NCBI RefSeq assembly: GCF_021462225.1
Contig: NC_061806.1
Span: 3,281,234-3,345,233, forward strand
Direction of reading: 5' to 3'
DNA: 64,000 bases
Source: Girardinichthys multiradiatus
Lineage: Eukaryota > Chordata > Actinopteri > Cyprinodontiformes > Goodeidae
In this document: one piece after another, positions 44,326-54,992 of the stretch
Layout: each line of letters starts with the position of its first letter
How positions within the stretch are numbered: position 1 is the first letter of the stretch
Position numbers and translations under genes: made by a program
The notes under the pieces: model-generated
The model's input: only the letters and a program-made list of their open reading frames with translations
Databases searched by the model: none
Told to the model about the DNA's origin: nothing

Positions 44326-44490
44326 AATAAAATAGAATAGAAATATTCTTAATTGTCCTACAGTGGGGAAACTCAGGTGCACCAGCAGCAAAGTAAAATG
44401 CAAATGGAAGCATGCAGATACACAAAAAGGTAAAATATATATATATAAAAGCAAAAGAATAAGACACTGTACAATGAGGGCAAAAATACA
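44326..44490 (-). repeat. LINE 3' tail with (AATAG)n
   Basis: AAAATAGAATAGAAATATTC, TTGTCCTACAGTGGGGAAAC and CAGATACACAAAAAGGTAAA are an antisense LINE 3' end common in teleosts. It lies directly against the surviving env-side fragment of element D, so D's left portion was probably lost with or before this insertion. Confidence 0.6.
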
Positions 44491-44661
44491 ACATAAAGTT
44501 TTTGGTTGGCATTGTGGTAAGCTAAGAGTGATGGGGTTTTCAGGTGTACGTGTGTATTCTTCCAAAACCCAACATTTAACACCGTTTGAAGCCTGTATAC
44601 ATTTGTTCTTTCGATGATAGGGAGATTGAGCATAAATCCTATCTCTAAGTTATCTGGATTG
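44491..44661 (-). pseudogene. Element D, left fragment (env-like coding, split off by element A)
   Basis: The minus-strand frame here carries the continuation of the coding segment that ends at 56884 on the far side of element A; the two are separated only by A and its GATTG duplication. From resemblance to envelope genes of env-bearing fish retroelements I infer that this is the middle of an env gene. It is cut off at about 44491 by a LINE tail. The protein is broken and incomplete, and neither end of env is present. Confidence 0.45.
44657..44661. other. Target-site duplication GATTG, left copy (element A into D)
   Basis: GATTG immediately precedes TGTTAGGACTTG at 44662. The matching copy is at 56884-56888. 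A five-base duplication fits LTR retrotransposon integration. Confidence 0.9.
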
Positions 44662-44831
44662 TGTTAGGACTTGAGCAATGGAGGAACCCAGAATGCAGAC
44701 TAGCAGGCAGCATGACAGTAAGTAAAAAACGCTTTAATTAACAAAAAACGCACACATACGAAGAGGCAGGAACAAAACAATAAATAGGCAGGCAAGACAG
44801 ACTTGGCACGATACAAAAAACAAGACGTGAG
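44662..44831 (-). repeat. Element A 3' LTR, distal part
   Basis: TGTTAGGACTTGAGCAATGG to CAAGACGTGAG matches 56416-56588 with scattered differences. It is interrupted by element B at 44832 (TSD GTGAG at 44827-44831). Confidence 0.93.
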
Positions 44832-44961
44832 TGCTATGAATCAGAAAATGGCAGACCCAAGATTCAGCCAGACAGTACTGAAAGTTTAAAAGGTTTATTC
44901 AGCCACAGGAAAACGTCACACAGGTAACACTCCTCACAGCTTCCAGGAATCACTGAGGCAG
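44832..44961 (-). repeat. Element B 3' LTR, distal part
   Basis: Matches 54416-54550 of the 5' LTR (CAAGATTCAGCCAGACAGTA, GGTTTATTCAGCCACAGG). It ends at the insertion of element C; GGCAG (44957-44961) is the duplicated target. Confidence 0.93.
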
Positions 44962-45413
44962 TGTAGGATCTCTGCTCCTCCCCTTCTGGTTGGTTCTGGC
45001 AGCTCATTGTCTGCAGCTGCAATGCATTCTCCTAATGAGCTCATGGGCTTCTTAAGGTAGCTGCTGATACAGACCTTTGCTGGAACATAACCTCAGTTAT
45101 GTGGACTCCTGTCTGTCTGCCTATCCGTCTGCCTGCCTACCTGCCTATCTGCCTACCTGCCTGCCAACATCTGGTAATACTCCCTCCTAAGGACTGCACT
45201 GTAAATATTCTCATCACCAGTACTCTCTCTCTCTCTCTCCTTGGATTCCTGGGTTTACCTCCTCCTCCTCTGGCTTCTGGACAACTCCAGCTCAAGATTC
45301 CTTAAACAAAGTCTACAGTAGAAATAAACCTCATTTACCGTCTTATCCTGTGTGCTGAGTCTGTTTCATCCTCTGGTTTTGTTCTAATTCGACTATCTAA
45401 GCAATTCATGATA
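44962..45413 (+). repeat. Element C 5' LTR
   Basis: 452 bp, TGTAGGATC to CATGATA. It begins with the usual TG but ends TA, not CA. Contents: a weak TATA-like TTCTTAAG (45049-45056), inferred transcription start at 45079, a CTGCC/CTGTCTG tandem tract (45105-45165), a CT-rich run (45224-45240) and a polyadenylation signal AATAAA (45323-45328). Confidence 0.96.
45079..45089 (+). other. Element C: 5' end of transcript that self-primes (inferred)
   Basis: GCTGGAACATA in the LTR is exactly complementary over 11 nt to the sequence one base downstream of the LTR (45415-45425). In Tf1 the first 11 bases of the RNA fold back and prime reverse transcription, so this should mark the start of R. Confidence 0.75.
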
Positions 45414-45414
45414 G

Positions 45415-45425
45415 TATGTTCCAGC
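45415..45425 (+). other. Element C: self-primer binding site
   Basis: TATGTTCCAGC lies one base (G) after the 5' LTR and pairs 11/11 with 45079-45089. No tRNA-type TGG site follows the LTR. This is the Tf1/sushi mode of priming. Confidence 0.78.
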
Positions 45426-46420
45426 CACCTAACATGTCGAAGAACAATTCAGATGAAGAACAGACTTCGTTAAAGGAACGCCTACAATCTACTGAAACCA
45501 TGCTTCAACAGCTACTGCAACCACAAAGGACTATGGATTCTCATCTCACAGAACTTGGTGGTATAGTTCATGCTTTAAGCGAAATCCTAACCAAACTCTC
45601 ACCTGCCTCTTCCAATCCTCCAGTTCATTTAGAGAATCCTCAGCCACCCACAATTCTATCTTCTGGGATCCGAGAGCCTGACTTCCGTCCGTCTGAACTG
45701 TTTGATGGTAATCCTAATAACTTTGGTGGTTTTTCTCTCCAGTGTGAATTAGCATTTAGTCGTTCCCCCTCCCTTTTCCCTACTGCTGCCTCCAAGATTA
45801 CTTATACTGTTACCTCGCTAAAGGGATCTGCTCTGCGCTGGATGCATGCCTATTTGGCATCTAACCCTGTTGAGTCTCTTAGTTATGCCATTTTTTTCAG
45901 TCACTTCAAGAGAGTCTTCGATCAACCACTCCAGCAGGAGGCAGCGGCTAAGAAGATACTCACCCTCAAACAGGGAAGGCGAGCGTTGGCTGAGTTCGCC
46001 ATCGACTTCCGGGTGACAGCGCAGGAGGTGGATTGGGATGAAGTGGCACTCAAGGGTATTTTTGTTAATTCCCTTGCAGATCAAGTAAAGGACCAGTTGG
46101 TTTTGAGAGATGAACCCGAAAGACTGGATGAATTAATCAACCTATCGATCCGCATTGACAACCGTCTAAGAGAGAGACAAACAGAAAGGAACTACAATTC
46201 ACAGAGGCAGCACTCTCTGGCGCCTCGAACCACTTTCCTCGACGCACCACTTCCTCTTCAGAGGGATCTGCGGAACCGGAGCCGATGCAGATTGGTCACA
46301 CTCGACTCTCCCCAGAGGAACGACAACGCCGCTTTGAGGGTGGTCTTTGCCTATATTGTGGACAAGGAGGACATTATCACAAGATGCCCCAAGAAGGGAA
46401 AAGAGAGGGCTCGTCAATAG
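45416..46420 (+). pseudogene. Element C gag (capsid, part of nucleocapsid)
   Basis: 334 codons. The first ATG (45416) overlaps the primer site; MSKNNSDEEQ at 45434 is an alternative start. After a coiled N-terminal stretch (SLKERLQSTETMLQQLLQPQ) comes the capsid-like domain ([67 protein letters not shown]), typical of Tf1/sushi gag and of domesticated relatives such as the RTL/Mart genes. From about 46250 the nucleocapsid reads in the neighbouring frame, so the zinc knuckle CLYCGQGGH is separated from its last Cys by a small indel. Confidence 0.9.
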
Positions 46421-47628
46421 GTCAGGGGACTTTGATGAGCATATCCCATTCTTCCCCTGTCTCTCGTCTGTGTTTTCCGGTCACTATTATTGTTGGCCAA
46501 GAGATGTTTCCTGTTGACGCTTTTATTGATTCTGGTGCTGAACAGAATCTTATTTCCTCGGATCTGGTTGATAAACTTCAAATACCCTCTCAGCCTCTCA
46601 ACAATTCCCTTTCTGTCACTGGCATCACTGGTCAAACCATGTCTCAAGTGAGATTTAAAGTACCTCAGCTTCACATCATCACCTCTGGTAACCATCATGA
46701 ATGGGGTGAGTTCTTTATTGTCTCTTCCATCTCTCCCCAATTAGTTTTGGGGTTTCCCTGGTTGCAGAAACATAATCCTGTTATTAATTGGGTGGAGGGC
46801 AGAGTAGAGAGATGGAGTAATCTCTGTCTCCAGAACTGCTTAAAGACTGCTGTCTCTCACTCTATCAAACAACTCAAACCTTCTGAGCCTGTTGATCTGT
46901 CCAAAGTTCCATCTGAATACCACAATCCCGCACCTGTGTTTAGCAAACAAGGGGCTCTTTCTTTACCTCTGCATCGCCCCTATGACTGCCCTATTGATCT
47001 CCTCCCATGCGCTCCGCTACCATCCAGCAGACTCTTTAAACTCTCCGGACCCGAGAGAATGGTCATGAAAGAGTACATTGAGGATTCTTTAGCATCTGGG
47101 ATCATTCATCCGTCTGCCTCCCCTGTTGGCGCCGGATTCTTCTTCGTGGGTAAGAAGGACGGCACATTAAGACCTTGTATTGATTATACAGGATTGAATC
47201 AAATCACTATTAAAAATAAATACCCACTACCACTTATTGATTCCATACATGAACAATTACATTCTGCCAAGATCTTCACTAAACTCGACCTGCGCAATGC
47301 TTACCATTTGGTACGGATCCGAGAGGTTGATGAGTGGAAAACAGCTTTCAAAACCCCCCTAGGACATTTTGAGTATTTGGTTATGCCTTTCGGGTTGACT
47401 AATGCACCCGCTGTTTTCCAGGCTCTTATTAATGATGTTCTTCGTGACTTTCTCAACCTCTTTGTTTTTGTTTATCTGGATGACATTTTGATTTTTTCCC
47501 AGGACATAGAACAACATCGCCAGCATGTCAGAACAGTTCTCCAGAGGCTTTTTGAGAATCAACTCTTTGTTAAAGCCGAAAATGGGAATTCAGTGTCACA
47601 TCTGTGTCTTTTTGGGTTTTATTTTTGA
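46255..47628 (+). pseudogene. Element C protease and reverse transcriptase
   Basis: The frame starts by overlapping gag (offset -1) and includes [18 protein letters not shown] and the knuckle start. Protease: [16 protein letters not shown] (active-site DSG), [24 protein letters not shown]. Linker: [52 protein letters not shown] (first Asp), [30 protein letters not shown] (YLDD). A one-base loss at about 47580 (AENGNS where kin have AEKCEF) ends the frame. Confidence 0.95.
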
Positions 47629-48660
47629 GGCAGGCAGGTACAGAACTGATCCTGAGAAAACCAAGGCAGTGGCAGAGTGGCCTACTCCAACTGATCGCAG
47701 GCAACTTCAAAGGTTCTTGGGATTTGCAAATTTTTATAGGAGGTTTATAAGGAACTACAGTCAGGTCACTGCACCTCTCACTCAACTCACCTCCTCTCTG
47801 AAAACGTTCCATTGGACTCCTGAGGCAGAAAGGGCATTTGGGGAATTAAAGACTCTATTTTCTTCAGCACCCATATTGACCCATCCTGATCCATGTGCAC
47901 AATTTATTGTAGAGGTTGATGCTTCTGACATTGGAGTAGGGGCTATTCTATCTCAACGGTCTCCTCTGGATGATAAGGTACATCCATGTGCCTATTTTTC
48001 TCGTCGCTTGTCTCCAGCAGAGCAAAATTATGATGTGGGCAACCGTGAACTGTTAGCCATCAAGTTGGCGCTTGAGGAATGGCAGCATTGGTTAGAGGGT
48101 ACTGAAGTCCCTTTTCTCATTTGGACTGATCATAAGAACCATTCCTACATTCAAAATGCCAAGAGACTTAACCCCAGACAAGCCTGTTGGTCTCTGTTTT
48201 TTGCTCGTTTTCATTTTTCTATCTCCTACAGACCCAGTTCCAAGAACATTAAGCCTGACGCTCTCTCTCGCTAGTTCTCTCATTCTGACCAACTCAAGAC
48301 TGAAGCTTCCATCCTACCGGATTCTTGTATTGTGGGCGCCCTCACCTGGGCCATTGAAAAGGACATCAGGGAGGCACAGAGGTCCGAACCTGACCCAAGT
48401 ACTGGCCCAGTGGGCAAGCTGTTCGTTCCCAACTCTGTCGTCAATAAAGTTCTGGATTGGGTGCACAACAATAAATTGACTTGTCATCCTGGGGTGACTC
48501 GTATGATCACATTTACCAAAAGGTATTTCTGGTGGCCGATTATGAACCTCAACATTAAAGATTTTGTTGCAGCTTGTCCCACATGTGCTCGAAACAAGAA
48601 CACTAATCAACCCCCTGCTGGTCTTCTTCAACCTCTGCCCGCCCCTGGTCCTACATTTCC
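47581..48660 (+). pseudogene. Element C RT thumb, RNase H and integrase N-terminus
   Basis: After the frameshift the sequence continues [20 protein letters not shown] and [20 protein letters not shown], then RNase [21 protein letters not shown] (first Asp), [19 protein letters not shown] (Glu) and FLIWTDHKN (Asp). A single TAG at 48272-48274, probably from CAG, interrupts it. The same frame then goes on through the integrase zinc-binding region HHCC (WVHNNKLTCHPGVTRMITF, CPTCARNKNT) to about 48650, where a one-base change shifts the frame ahead of the catalytic core. Confidence 0.92.
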
Positions 48661-49726
48661 GTTGATTTCATCACTGGTCTCCCGCCATCTGACGGTAACA
48701 CAGTCATCCTTACTGTTGTTGACAGATTCTCTAAAACAGACCATTTTGTTCCTTTACCCAAGCTTCCGTCTGCATTGGACACTGTCCAACTCCTGGTTCT
48801 CCACGTTTTCCGCATCCATGGCATACCTTTGGACATTGTTTCTGACCGAGGCCCGCAGTTCATCTTGCAAGTTTGGAAGGAGTTTTGCAAAGCTCTTGGT
48901 GCCTCCGTAAGTCTTTTGTCTGGATACCACCCCCAATCTAATGGACAGACAGAAAGATGCAACCAGGAACTTGAAGTCGCCTTGAGGTGCGTAATAAATG
49001 ACAACCCATCTTCTTGGTGCAAACATCTCACATGGATCGAATATGCTCACAACACACATACTTCCTCTGCTACTGGTTTGTCCCCCTTTGAGGCTTCCCT
49101 GGGCTATCTACCCCCGCTGTTTCCCAGTGTTGAATCTGACATCCTGGTCCCCTCTGTTCAGCATTATGTTTCCAGGTGTCGTAGGATCTGGCAACAGACC
49201 AGGAGGACCCTCCTACGCACCCTGGAACAAAATAAGAGGTTCGCTAACCGTCACCGTTCTGCTGCACCTGTCTACCGCATCAATCAGAGAGTCTGGCTTT
49301 CCACCAGGAATATTAAATTAAAACATACTTCTAGAAAGTTGGCCCCCCGTTTCATTGGCCCTTTTCTCATCGAGAGGATCATCAACCCATCTGCGGTGAG
49401 ACTCAAACTACCATCTTCCATGCACATTCACCCTACTTTCCATGTTTCCCAGATCAAGTCAGTCTCGGAAAGCCCCCTGAGTCCTCCCACCAAGCCCCCT
49501 CCTCCTGCTCGACTCATTGATGACCACCCTGCATATACGGTCAATCGTATCCTGGATGTTCGGCGTAGGGGGTGTGGTTTTCAATATCTTGTGGATTGGG
49601 CAGGATATGGACCTGAAGAGAGAACCTGGGTTCCCCGTTCTCACATCCTGGACCCTGCTCTCATCACGTCCTTTTACAAACGCCATCCTGAAAAGCGTTC
49701 TGGATTGCCTGGAGGCAATCGTTGAG
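48661..49726 (+). pseudogene. Element C integrase core and C-terminal chromodomain
   Basis: In the new frame the core has DFITGLPP (first Asp, before 48775), [10 protein letters not shown] (second Asp) and [14 protein letters not shown] (Glu), giving the D,D-35-E triad. It is followed by the GPY/F-type module ([30 protein letters not shown]) and a chromodomain ([40 protein letters not shown]). The chromodomain defines chromoviruses and directs integration through histone marks. From 48775 the last 316 codons are open to the stop at 49723-49725. Confidence 0.95.
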
Positions 49727-49736
49727 GGGAGGGTAC
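49719..49736 (+). other. Element C polypurine tract
   Basis: TTGAGGGGAGGGTAC directly precedes the 3' LTR and overlaps the pol stop. Such a purine run primes plus-strand synthesis. Confidence 0.85.
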
Positions 49737-50192
49737 TGTAGGATCTCTGCTCCTCCCCTTCTGGTTGGTTCTGGCAGCTCATTGTCTGCAGCTACAACGC
49801 ATTCTCCTAATGAGCTCATGGGCTTCTTAAGGTAGCTGCTGATACAGACCTTTGCTGGAACATAACCTCAGTTATGTGGACTCCTGTCTGTCTGCCTATC
49901 CGTCTGCCTGCCTGTCGACCTGCCTGTCTGCCTACCTGCCTGCCAACATCTGGTAATACTCCCTCCTAAGGACTGCACTGTAAATATTCTCATCACCAGT
50001 ACTCTCTCTCTCTCTCTCCTTGGATTTCTGGGTTTACCTCCTCCTCCTCTGGCTTCTGGACAACTCCAACTCAAGATTCCTTAAACAAAGTCTACAGTAG
50101 AAATAAACCTCATTTACCGTCTTATCTTGTGTGCTGAGTCTGTTTCATCCTCTGGTTTTGTTCTAATTCGACTATCTAAGCAATTCATGATA
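49737..50192 (+). repeat. Element C 3' LTR
   Basis: 456 bp, the same ends as the 5' LTR. It differs by about six base changes and a CTGTCGAC variant in the CTGCC tract. AATAAA is at 50102-50107. GGCAG (50193-50197) follows as the second target copy. Confidence 0.96.
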
Positions 50193-50430
50193 GGCAGAAA
50201 GAGGGATTAGTGACTTGTAGTCTCTCCAGATTTAGCAGGGATCAGAAAAGCCACTAACCTGCTTTTGTCTTGAGTGGAACTAGAAACCTAGAGGGGAAAC
50301 CTCAGTGGGCGGCAGGCGGTGATCTCCACAGCACAGGTAAGAAGTGACTCCAGGCTGAATAATCCGAGGGCTAGGCTGGCTCAATAATCCAAGGACAGAA
50401 ACAGGGTCAACGATTGGAACAAGAGGCGTC
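50193..50430 (-). repeat. Element B 3' LTR, proximal remnant
   Basis: Resumes element B's LTR (AGAAAGAGGGATTAGTGACT ... AACAAGAGGCGTC, equal to 54543-54780) and then joins pol sequence at about 50430. The missing ~340 bp of LTR shows a deletion. Confidence 0.9.
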
Positions 50431-50432
50431 CA

Positions 50433-51993
50433 AGTCAGGGCTCCACGAAGGGCTTGACCTGAGAAACGTGGAACGTGGGGTGAATCCTCATGGAGTTGGG
50501 TAATCTCAGTCGTACAGCGACAGGGTTGATGATCTTGGAGATTGGGAAAGGTCCAACAAATCGGGGTGCCAATTTCCAGGATTCTACCCTTAATGGGAGG
50601 TCCTTGGCGGAGAGCCAAACTTTCTGCCCCACCTGGTACTTAGGGGCAGGGATCCGTCTCCGTTGGCCATTCTTGACTGAACCAGTGACATTCTGATCAT
50701 CGATCTCCTGGCCTTTCTCCATATTCTTTGGCACCTTAGGGCAGCCGCTTGGGCGGACGGAACATTAGCTTCTCTCTCCTGAACTGAAAACATGGGTGGC
50801 TGGAAACCAAACACAACATGAAAAGGAGACAAACCAGTGGCACTTGATTGCATAGAGTTCATGGCGTATTCAACCCAGGGCAAATTTTGTGACCACTTGG
50901 TCGGGTCAGACTCACATAATATACGAAGTTTGGTTTCAGCTTCTTGGTTGGCTCTCTCAGTTTGGCCATCAGACTGAGGATGAAACCCTGAGGAAAGACT
51001 AACAGAAATTCCCAACAACGAACAAAACTCCTTCCAGAAACGTGACACAAATTGGGGTCCTCTATCGGAAACAATGTCATTTGGAATTCCATGGAGCCTG
51101 AAAACTTCCCGGGTCAATATCTCACCCATCTCCTTAGCAGATGGAAGCTTCTCCAAGGGCACCAGATGAACCATTTTTGAAAATCTGTCAATTATGGTTA
51201 GTAGTACAGAGTGACCATTAGAAACCGGTAGACCTGTCACAAAATCCATCGCAATATGTGACCATGGGTGAGGGGGAATTGGCAAAGGGTGCAACAACCC
51301 CGCAGGGGGGCGACAAGAAGGCTTGGCTCGACAACATTGAGTGCATTCAGCAACAAAGTCTTTGACATCCTTGACCAGCGATGGCCACCAAAACTGAGTT
51401 CGAACTGTCTGAATGGTTCTGCTGATTCCTGGATGACAAACTAAACGAGAGCAATGACAAGATTCCAGTACCTTAGGCACAAGGCGTTCAGGGACAAAAC
51501 AGCGGTCAGGTGGACATGATGGTGGGATAGGCAGATTTCTAATGACTTCCTGGACCTCCCTTTCCACCTCCACTCGGGACACAGACAACCTGACGGTTTC
51601 AGGAAGGATAAACTCCTCTTCCCCCGCAGACTGAGATTCTTCAGGCTCTTGAATCTGGGATAGGGCGTCAGGTTTGCCATTTTTACTCCCTGGCCTGTAA
51701 GATAGGGAGAAATTAAAATGACCAAAAAACAAAGCCCACCTAGCCTGTCTGGGGTTTAGCCGTTTTGCTGATTTCAGGTACTCCAAGTTCTTATGGTCAG
51801 TCCACACCATAAACTGCTCCTTAGTCCCCTCCAGCCAATGTCTCCACTTTGTCAATGTCAACTTGACAGCCAATAACTCTCTGTCTCCCACGTTGTAATT
51901 CCACTCAGCCTGTGACAGAGTCCTTGAAAAGAAGGCACATGGGTGAACACGATCATCCTCACCTCTTTGGCTTAAAACAGCTCCGACCCCAGT
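50433..51993 (-). pseudogene. Element B RNase H and integrase
   Basis: 51891-50590 is open: NH2-side GDRELLAVKLTLTKWRHWLE and FMVWTDHKN (RNase H Glu and Asp), SYRPGSKNGKPDALS, the integrase HHCC region (CHPGISRTIQTV, CTQCCRAKP), and core residues in HIAMDFVTGLP (Asp), [14 protein letters not shown] (Asp) and FHPQSDGQTERANQE (Glu). A frameshift at about 50700 leads to [13 protein letters not shown] and RKLAPRF-like [20 protein letters not shown], ending [15 protein letters not shown] at a stop. The expected chromodomain is gone because of the deletion into the LTR. Confidence 0.93.
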
Positions 51994-51996
51994 GCT

Positions 51997-53550
51997 TTAG
52001 GCATCCACCACCACGATAAACTGTCTCTCTGGGTCAGGAGACCGTAACGTGAAGAGTTCCTTTAACCTATTGAAGGCCTTCTCTGCATCCTTATTCCACA
52101 CAAATTTCACCTTGGAAGAGGTAAGAGCGTTTAGGGGAGTAGCAACCAGGCTGTAATTTCTAATAAACCTATAGAAGTTTGCGAAGCCCAGAAATCTTTG
52201 AAGCTGCTTGCGATCAGTTGGAACAGGCCATTCCAATACGGCCTTAACCTTGGAGGGGTTGACAAGCACTTGATCTGGGGAAATGATGAAGCCCAAAAAG
52301 GAAGTGGTAGTTATGTGGAACTCACATTTCTCTGCCCTGACAAACAACTGGTTTTGGAGAAGACGCAGGAGAACAGCTCTGACATGTTTTCTGTGGGTTT
52401 CCAGATCTTGAGAATAAATCAGTATGTCATCAAGATAAACAAATACGAATTGACCCACCACGTCTCTTAGAACGTCATTGACCAATGACTGAAAAACTAC
52501 AGGAGCGTTAGTAAGTCCAAATGGCATGACCTTGTATTCATAATGGCCCGTAGGCGTGTTGAAAGCCGTCTTCCACTCATCTCCTTCTCTGATTTGGACC
52601 AGATGATATGCATTCCTTAGATCCAGCTTAGAAAATATCTTGGCTCCCTGGATCTGATCAAAAGCTGTGTTCATGAGTGGTAAGGGATATCTATTTTTAA
52701 CTGTTATCTCATTAAGGCCTCTATAATCAATGCATGGTCTCAATGAACCATCCTTCTTCCCAACAAAAAAGAAACCAGCACCTGCAGGAGAGGAAGAGGG
52801 TTGAATGTGCCCTGCCTTTAATGCCTCATCAACATAACTCTTCATGGCCCCGTGCTCTGGACCAGACAATGAATAGGTTCTGCCTTTAGGGGGTAATGTG
52901 CCAGGAAGCAAATCAATAGCACAATCATAAGGTCTATGGGGTGGCAGAGCTGTGGCCTTGATTTTATTAAAAACCTCCTTTAAATCATGGTATTCTTGCG
53001 GTACCTTGGATAAATCCGGATAGGTCTCCTCAACCTCATTCTCCACACTGACCTCCGTAGCAGCAGACAAAAGACAGTCAGCGGAACATGACTTGGAACA
53101 ACCCAAAACTTCTTTTTTCTTCCAGTCGATGTGAGGGTTGTGTTTCTGCAACCAGGAGGCCCCTAGGACTACAGGAAGTTCAGGTGAATTAATGATCATG
53201 AAAGTTACTTTTTCTTGATGATTACCTCCATCTGTTAAGGTAATCTCCTCCGTCCTGAGATGTGAATTGTTCATGCTGTGACCATCCAAAGCTAGCACGT
53301 TTCTTGTGTCAGCTGACGGAATAAGTTTTATGCCGTTCTTATTTGCAAATGTTTCGTCCATGAATTCAGTATCTGCTCCTGAATCAATAAACATGGACCC
53401 CTGGAGAGACAAAGAAGAGGTTTGAAAATGGGCAGGAAACAAGAAGGAGGAGGCAGATAGTTGACTTCGGCTCAGTAGAGACCTCCCTTCCTCTGCTGAG
53501 CCTGTCCTTTTAGTGGACACCTGAGTGCTAAATGTCCCTTCTCTCCACAA
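51997..53550 (-). pseudogene. Element B protease and reverse transcriptase
   Basis: 517 codons are open in the -1 frame relative to gag. Protease: [17 protein letters not shown] (DSG), [61 protein letters not shown] (first Asp), [39 protein letters not shown] (YLDD), then [20 protein letters not shown] and [15 protein letters not shown] (one Arg short). It ends at a nonsense codon in RNase H right after QFIVVVDA. With one exception at this stop, the pol frame continues into the next entry. Confidence 0.95.
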
Positions 53551-54398
53551 TAAAAACAGAGCTTGAATCTTCTCCGACGATCTTTCTCCTCAGGGGTAAT
53601 CTTGGTTCTGCCCAATTGCATGGGCTCACAATTATCATTTTCCTCAGTGAGAGGTGACCGACTCCTTCTCTCATACCGGTGTGCAGAAACCTGAGTTAAT
53701 GATGAGCGACCCTTCTCATGGCGCTTCTCCTTCCTCTGCCAGCCGAATATCAATGTGAGCAGCCAAATCCTCGAGTTGTTTCAGGGAAGAAGGATAGTCA
53801 CGGGTCGCTAGCTCATCCTTGATGTCTTCGTTTAATCCTTTCCTTCGTTTAATGCCTCATTCCAACGGCTCTCTGCAGCCAACAAATGAAAGTCAATTAT
53901 ATAGGTCAAGACAGGTTGATCACCCTGTTTGAGGGACAATAATCCTCTTGTGGCATCACGACTTGGAATGACCGGGTCAAAAACTGGAATGAGTTCCTTG
54001 GAAAAAGTTTCATAAAGATCACAAGATGCAGACCTGCTATGCCATTCAGCAGTTCCCCACTGTTTTGCCTTTCCTGCCAGCAGAGATATAACAAACGCCA
54101 CCTTGGAACGTTCAGTGGGAAAGGATGACGGCTGAAGCTCCAAATGAATTTCACACTGTGTTAGAAAAGCTCGACATTGGTCTGAGTTTCCCCTGAACAT
54201 CTCAGGCGGAGAGAGGCGTGGCTGCCTTACCTCTGCTGTTGTCCGTGTGACTTGGGCGTGGTTTCTTTGTGACGGTGGCGGCTCGGAGACAAGATTGCCA
54301 GAACGTAATGTGGAAATTATTTCCTCCATGCCGGAACCCAACCAGGAAAGGGTCTCATCAACGTGGGTACGCCACTGTTGTGCTGGCGATGGGTCCAT
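53472..54398 (-). pseudogene. Element B gag
   Basis: The start is ATG at 54398, just after the primer site (MDPSPAQQWRTHVDETLSWL). The capsid region follows (LSPPEMFRGNSDQCRAFLTQ, FPTERSKVAFVISLLAGKAK, GLLSLKQGDQPVLTYIIDF) to a stop at 53832. A short tandem duplication (TTCGTTTAAT at 53829-53856) shifts the frame there. The rest is read in other frames, ending with the zinc knuckle [14 protein letters not shown] at about 53560-53520 and a stop at 53472. The knuckle fits CX2CX4HX4C and would bind the RNA genome. Confidence 0.9.
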
Positions 54399-54403
54399 TT
54401 TTG

Positions 54404-54414
54404 GCCAGATTTTT
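54404..54414 (-). other. Element B: self-primer binding site
   Basis: On the element's strand AAAAATCTGGC starts one base (G) after the 5' LTR and pairs 11/11 with the complement at 54953-54963 inside the LTR. It is the same arrangement as in element C. Confidence 0.8.
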
Positions 54415-54952
54415 CTGCTACGAATCAGAAAAAGGCGGACCCAAGATTCAGCCAGACACAGTACTGAAAGTTTAAAAGGTTTATTCAGCCACAGGAAAAC
54501 GTCACACAGGTAACACTCCTCACAGCTTCCAGGAATCACTGAGGCAGAAAGAGGGATTAGTGACTTGTAGTCTCTCCAGATTTTGCAGGGATCAGAAAAG
54601 CCACTAACCTGCTTTTGTCTTGAGTGGAACTTGAAACCCAGAGGGGAAACCTCAGTGGGCGGCAGGCGGTGATCTCCACAGCACAGGTAAGAAGTGACTC
54701 CAACCTGAATAATCCGAGGGCTAGGCTGGCTCAATAATCCAAGGACAGAAACAGGGTCAACGATTGGAACAAGAGGCGTCAGGCAAGGGGCAGGCAGAGG
54801 CATAAACCAGATGCAGGAAACAAGGTCGACAACCAAAATCCAAATAGTCCGACAGGGATTAGGCAGAGGCATAAATCCAAAAGGCAAGGCAAGGTCAACA
54901 ACAATGATCAGACAGAAAGGAACGCTGAATATCTACTCACACAATGGCTTTC

Positions 54953-54963
54953 AAAAATCTGGC
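54953..54963 (-). other. Element B: inferred RNA 5' end, self-primer
   Basis: On the minus strand GCCAGATTTTT, complementary in full to the primer site. It lies 23-29 nt downstream of a TATA box, the distance expected for a start site. Confidence 0.78.
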
Positions 54964-54985
54964 ACCATCTGCTTGTCAGAGTCAG

Positions 54986-54992
54986 TATATAT
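54986..54992 (-). promoter_or_regulatory. Element B LTR TATA box
   Basis: ATATATA on the minus strand, 23-29 nt upstream of the inferred RNA 5' end at 54963. Confidence 0.75.

Larger units (their letters stand above)
44962..50192 (+). mobile_element. Element C: Tf1/sushi chromovirus (Ty3/Gypsy), complete with both LTRs
   Basis: A 5.2-kb element in plus orientation with near-identical LTRs (44962-45413 and 49737-50192), self-primer site, gag, protease, RT, RNase H, integrase, chromodomain and polypurine tract. TSD is GGCAG (44957-44961 and 50193-50197). The LTRs differ by about six substitutions and one 4-bp change in a CTGCC tract, about 1.3 percent by eye, so it is the youngest insertion of the nest. 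A few frameshifts and one nonsense codon in pol make it non-autonomous now. Confidence 0.97.
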
